DNA from: JARFQW01 sp963842955
GTDB taxonomy: Bacteria; Pseudomonadota; Gammaproteobacteria; Steroidobacterales; XN24
DNA: 64,000 nt
Reading direction: 5' to 3'
Assembly (NCBI GenBank): GCA_963842955.1
Contig: CAWJIJ010000011.1
Location: forward strand, 248,001-312,000
How positions within the stretch are numbered: position 1 is the stretch's first letter; every line of letters starts with the position of its first letter. A model generated the notes under the pieces. It searched no databases. It was not told where the DNA came from and saw only the letters and a program-made list of their open reading frames with translations. Below are positions 61,440-64,000 of the stretch, piece by piece. Position numbers and translations under genes: made by a program.

Positions 61440-62414
61440 TTGAGCGCCGTCCCGGTGCTGGCCCTGACCGTGGGCGAACCCGCCGGCATCGGTCCGGAGC
61501 TGGCGCTGGCAATCGCGAGGGAGCCCTGGCCCTGCCGTATCGTGGCCATCGCGGACCCGGCCCTGCTCACAGAACTGAGCGCCTCTTCAGGGGGCGCTGT
61601 ACGGGTCGTCGCTGACGACGGCAGCCGCAGCACCCACGTGGCCGGCATCCTCCCCGCGACGGGTGCGCCCCTCGATGGCAGGACGATCCCCGGTCAGCCG
61701 AATCCGCTCAATGCGGCATCCGTTCTTGGGTGGCTGGATACCGCCGCCTCGGGTTGTATGGACGGGCGTTTCGACGCCATGGTGACCGCCCCTCTGCACA
61801 AGGGCGTCATCAACGACGCGGGCATCCCGTTCACGGGCCACACCGAATACCTTGCGAAACGGACCGGCGGGTACCCGGTCATGATGCTCGCGGCGGGAAC
61901 GCTCCGCGTGGCCCTCGTGACGACGCACCTCGCTCTGCGCGCGGTCCCCGATGCGATCACGGTCGGGGCGGTGACCCGTACGGTGGAAACGGTGCATCGG
62001 GAGCTCGTCAGCCGGTTCCGCATCCCCGCCCCGCGCCTTCTCCTGGCCGGTCTCAATCCCCATGCCGGGGAAGGCGGACACCTGGGTATGGAGGAACTGG
62101 AGATCATCGGCCCGGCGGCGGACGCGCTGCGGAACAAGGATATCGATCTCACCGGCCCCCTGCCCGCGGACACCCTGTTCACCCCCGGACGCCTCAAGGA
62201 AGCGGATGCGGTCGTCTGCATGTACCACGACCAGGGGCTGCCGGTCCTCAAGGCCCAGGGATTCGGGGAGGCGGTCAATATCACGCTGGGCCTGCCCATC
62301 GTGCGCACCTCGGTGGATCACGGCACGGCACTGGACATCGCGGGCACTGGTCGCGCCGACCCCGGCAGCCTGCGGGCGGCGATTCACCAGGCCCTGGAAC
62401 TCTGCCAGACATGA
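61440..62414 (+). CDS. pdxA: 4-hydroxythreonine-4-phosphate dehydrogenase
   Basis: NAD-dependent enzyme of 324 residues in pyridoxal 5'-phosphate synthesis. LTVGEPAGIGPELAL, TAPLHKGVINDAGIPFTGHTE with the metal His, GLNPHAGEGGHLGMEE and MYHDQGLPVLKAQGFGEAVN are diagnostic. The start appears to be TTG at 61440, with GGAG about 8 bases upstream. Overlaps rsmA by 4 bases. Confidence 0.95.
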   Translation: MSAVPVLALTVGEPAGIGPELALAIAREPWPCRIVAIADPALLTELSASSGGAVRVVADDGSRSTHVAGILPATGAPLDGRTIPGQPNPLNAASVLGWLDTAASGCMDGRFDAMVTAPLHKGVINDAGIPFTGHTEYLAKRTGGYPVMMLAAGTLRVALVTTHLALRAVPDAITVGAVTRTVETVHRELVSRFRIPAPRLLLAGLNPHAGEGGHLGMEELEIIGPAADALRNKDIDLTGPLPADTLFTPGRLKEADAVVCMYHDQGLPVLKAQGFGEAVNITLGLPIVRTSVDHGTALDIAGTGRADPGSLRAAIHQALELCQT

Positions 62415-63193
62415 CCGGGCATCGGGCCCGAAAGCGCTTCGGACAGCACTTTCTCCACGATCCGGGCGTCCTGCGGCGCATCGTCGACACAATAGATCCC
62501 CATCCTGGCGAGCACGTAGTGGAAATCGGCCCCGGCCGGGGCGCCATGACCCTGCCGGTGCTGGAACGCTGCGGTCGGATGACCGCGATCGAACTGGATC
62601 GCGACCTGATCGCCCCGCTGCTCGGCCGGGCCCAGGGCGTGGGTCAGCTCGAAGTGATCGAGGCGGACGCCCTGACGGTGGATTTTTCCAGCCTGGCAGG
62701 CGATGCGGGCGGCCTGCGGCTGATCGGGAATCTTCCGTACAACGTGTCTACGCCGCTGCTTTTTCATGTTCTCGGCGCCGCAGGCAGCCTTCGGGATGCC
62801 CACTTCATGCTCCAGAAGGAGGTTGTGGATCGCATGGTGGCACCGCCCGGAACGAAGACCTATGGCCGCCTCACGGTCATGCTCGCGGCCGCCTGTACAC
62901 CGGAAAAGCTGTTCGACATCGGCCCCGGCGCGTTTCAGCCGCCGCCGAAAGTCATGTCCAGCTTTGTCCGGCTGGTTCCGCATTCCACTCCGCCCTTTCC
63001 CCTTCCCGATGCCGATCGCTATGCCCAGTTCGTTTCCCGGGCCTTCTCCATGCGCCGCAAGACGCTTCGCAACGCCTTGAAGGGCCTGGTCACTGCGGCC
63101 GATATCGAGGCCGCGGGATATGACCCCGGCGCCCGCCCCGAGACCCTCCCCCCGGCAGGCTTCGCCGCGCTCGCGGCGATCCCGACGACATGA
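62411..63193 (+). CDS. rsmA: 16S rRNA dimethyladenosine transferase
   Basis: KsgA/RsmA, which dimethylates two adjacent adenosines in helix 45 of 16S rRNA (260 residues). RKRFGQHFLHDPGVLRRI, VVEIGPGRGAMTLPVLERC for SAM and NLPYNVSTPL for catalysis are clear, with FQPPPKVMSSFVRL later. The ATG at 62411 overlaps the pdxA stop; a longer frame above it lies inside pdxA. Confidence 0.96.
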   Translation: MTGHRARKRFGQHFLHDPGVLRRIVDTIDPHPGEHVVEIGPGRGAMTLPVLERCGRMTAIELDRDLIAPLLGRAQGVGQLEVIEADALTVDFSSLAGDAGGLRLIGNLPYNVSTPLLFHVLGAAGSLRDAHFMLQKEVVDRMVAPPGTKTYGRLTVMLAAACTPEKLFDIGPGAFQPPPKVMSSFVRLVPHSTPPFPLPDADRYAQFVSRAFSMRRKTLRNALKGLVTAADIEAAGYDPGARPETLPPAGFAALAAIPTT

Positions 63194-63208
63194 ACGACGC
63201 GCGGATTG

Positions 63209-63214
63209 CGTATA
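63209..63214 (+). promoter_or_regulatory. possible -10 element for the universal stress protein gene
   Basis: TATACT 30 bases before the start, straddling the short gap after rsmA. Its spacing to the ribosome site fits, but no -35 is clear. Confidence 0.35.
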
Positions 63215-63243
63215 CTCAAAACAAGACCGATCAGGGAGATACG

Positions 63244-63684
63244 ATGGTGGGCTACAAGCGCATACTGGTCGCGGTGGATCTGGGCGAGCATAGCCGCCAG
63301 GTCATCGGCCGCGCGCAGGCCGCGTCGGCCAAGGCCGGGGCGACCGTCAAGCTGTTGCACGTCGTGGAATACGTGCCCGTCGAACCGATGGGCGAGGCGC
63401 TGCTGCCGGCCGTGAGCGTGGAGGAAGATCTCGTGGCTGGCGCTCGCAAGCGCCTGACGGACCTCGCGGAACACTGTGGACTCGAGGCAGTGGAGGCGGA
63501 AGTGCTCGCCGGCCCGATCAAGAGCGAAATCTGTCATCAGGCAAGCCAGTGGGGCGCCGACCTCATTGTCCTTGGCAGCCGCGGCCGGCATGGCCTCGGC
63601 GCCCTGGTGAATCTGACCGAGGACGCGGTGCTTCATGGCGCCCCCTGCGACGTCCTCGCGGTTCGCCTGCAGGATCAGGCGTAG
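63244..63684 (+). CDS. universal stress protein family (UspA-like)
   Basis: Protein of 146 residues with the Usp fold. YKRILVAVDLGEHSRQVIGR opens it and VLGSRGRHGLGALVNLTEDAVLHGAPCDVLAV closely resembles the nucleotide-binding loop (GxxGxxG-type, here GSRGRHGLGAL). The ATG at 63244 has GGGAG about 7 bases upstream and fits the family; the longer frame from 63190 overlaps the rsmA end. Inserted between rsmA and apaG, which are normally adjacent. Confidence 0.9.
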   Translation: MVGYKRILVAVDLGEHSRQVIGRAQAASAKAGATVKLLHVVEYVPVEPMGEALLPAVSVEEDLVAGARKRLTDLAEHCGLEAVEAEVLAGPIKSEICHQASQWGADLIVLGSRGRHGLGALVNLTEDAVLHGAPCDVLAVRLQDQA

Positions 63685-63689
63685 ACGCG

Positions 63690-64000
63690 GTGAGTACCGA
63701 CGCATCCACCGGCGACCGGATCCTGATACAGGTCCAGACCGCCTGGCTACCCGATCATTCGGCGCCGGACGAGGCTCGATTCGCCTTCGCCTATACGATT
63801 ACGATCGAGAATGCCGGGGATACCGCGGCACAGCTGATTTCCCGTCACTGGATCATTTCGGACGCCAACGGCGTGGAGCAGGAGGTCCAGGGAGACGGCG
63901 TCATCGGCGAGCAGCCCAGGCTCGCGCCCGGAGAAAGCTTTCGCTACACCAGCGGCGCGGTAATCCGGACTCCGGTTGGCTCCATGCGGGGCACCTACCA
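63690..64000 (+). CDS. apaG: Co2+/Mg2+ efflux-associated protein ApaG (3' partial)
   Basis: Reads from a GTG at 63690 to the window end without a stop. ILIQVQTAWLPDHSAPDEAR, the FAYTITIENAGDTAAQLISR strand pair, HWIISDANGVEQEVQGDGV and PRLAPGESFRYTSG match the DUF525 fold of ApaG. Position after rsmA in the lptD-surA-pdxA-rsmA-apaG order supports it. The usual next gene, apaH, would lie outside. Confidence 0.93.
   Translation, partial: MSTDASTGDRILIQVQTAWLPDHSAPDEARFAFAYTITIENAGDTAAQLISRHWIISDANGVEQEVQGDGVIGEQPRLAPGESFRYTSGAVIRTPVGSMRGTY

Noticed and set aside
1..64000. Mobile elements, prophage, CRISPR, rRNA
   Set aside because: No transposase, integrase, terminal repeats, spacer arrays or rRNA-like stretches were seen; coding is continuous and ordinary throughout.

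Overview
The window is a high-GC (roughly 64% by eye), densely packed chromosomal segment. It looks like a gammaproteobacterium, probably a deep-branching or halophilic lineage near the Chromatiales/Wenzhouxiangella-type groups; the lineage below class is inference. The class call rests on gene order: TPR lipoprotein-lolB-ispE-tRNA-Gln-prs-rplY-pth-ychF, mreBCD-mrdA-rodA-mltB-rlpA-dacA-ybeD-lipB, and lptD-surA-pdxA-rsmA-apaG. No insertion sequence, prophage, CRISPR array, rRNA or integron is visible. Two tRNAs are present (Met-CAT and Gln-TTG).

Layout. 1-6.3 kb: a glutamyl-compound locus with an N-formylglutamate amidohydrolase and a YbdK-type carboxylate-amine ligase on +, facing a tightly packed four-gene minus operon (flavin reductase-like protein, M20 peptidase, DUF1611-like P-loop protein, gamma-glutamyltransferase). 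6.4-10.6 kb: small stress or accessory genes (DUF6524-like membrane protein, degenerate acyl-carrier-like protein, tandem phosphotransferase/P-loop kinase behind an FNR-type box, SYLF protein, CBS pair, YbaK deacylase). 10.6-13.2 kb: feoABC ferrous iron uptake. 13.3-18 kb: c-type cytochrome, membrane protein, M16 lipoprotein protease, secreted protein. 18.3-25.4 kb: tRNA-Met and the ychF-pth-rplY-prs-tRNA-Gln-ispE-lolB-TPR block. 25.5-35.8 kb: hemA-prfA, then cysK and a cbs-cystathionine lyase pair inserted before a six-gene operon (prmC, membrane protein, cyclophilin, MoeB/ThiF-like, fetA, fetB). 35.8-42.7 kb: alaA and an ArsR-methyltransferase-metF-metH methionine unit with an AT-rich palindromic operator. 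42.7-47.4 kb: thioesterase, hslO, gatCAB. 47.5-57 kb: rod-shape/elongasome and peptidoglycan genes through lipB. 57-64 kb: murU, then lptD-surA-pdxA-rsmA-usp-apaG (apaG runs off the end).

Functionally this is mostly housekeeping: cell-envelope assembly (Lol, Lpt, Mre/Rod, PBPs, SurA), translation (prfA, prmC, pth, gatCAB, rplY, tRNAs), sulfur amino-acid and one-carbon metabolism (cysK, cbs, cystathionine lyase, metF, metH) and iron traffic in both directions (Feo import, Fet export).

A striking feature is the number of genes that need a single-base frame correction to give a normal protein: the SYLF gene, the cytochrome, the 13.8 kb membrane gene, the M16 protease (three sites), the ArsR-methyltransferase, gatA (two sites), ybeD, murU and surA. 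Most are one extra base in a short run, and several hit genes expected to be essential. I read this as sequence or assembly error rather than gene decay. These entries are annotated as whole genes with the shift marked.
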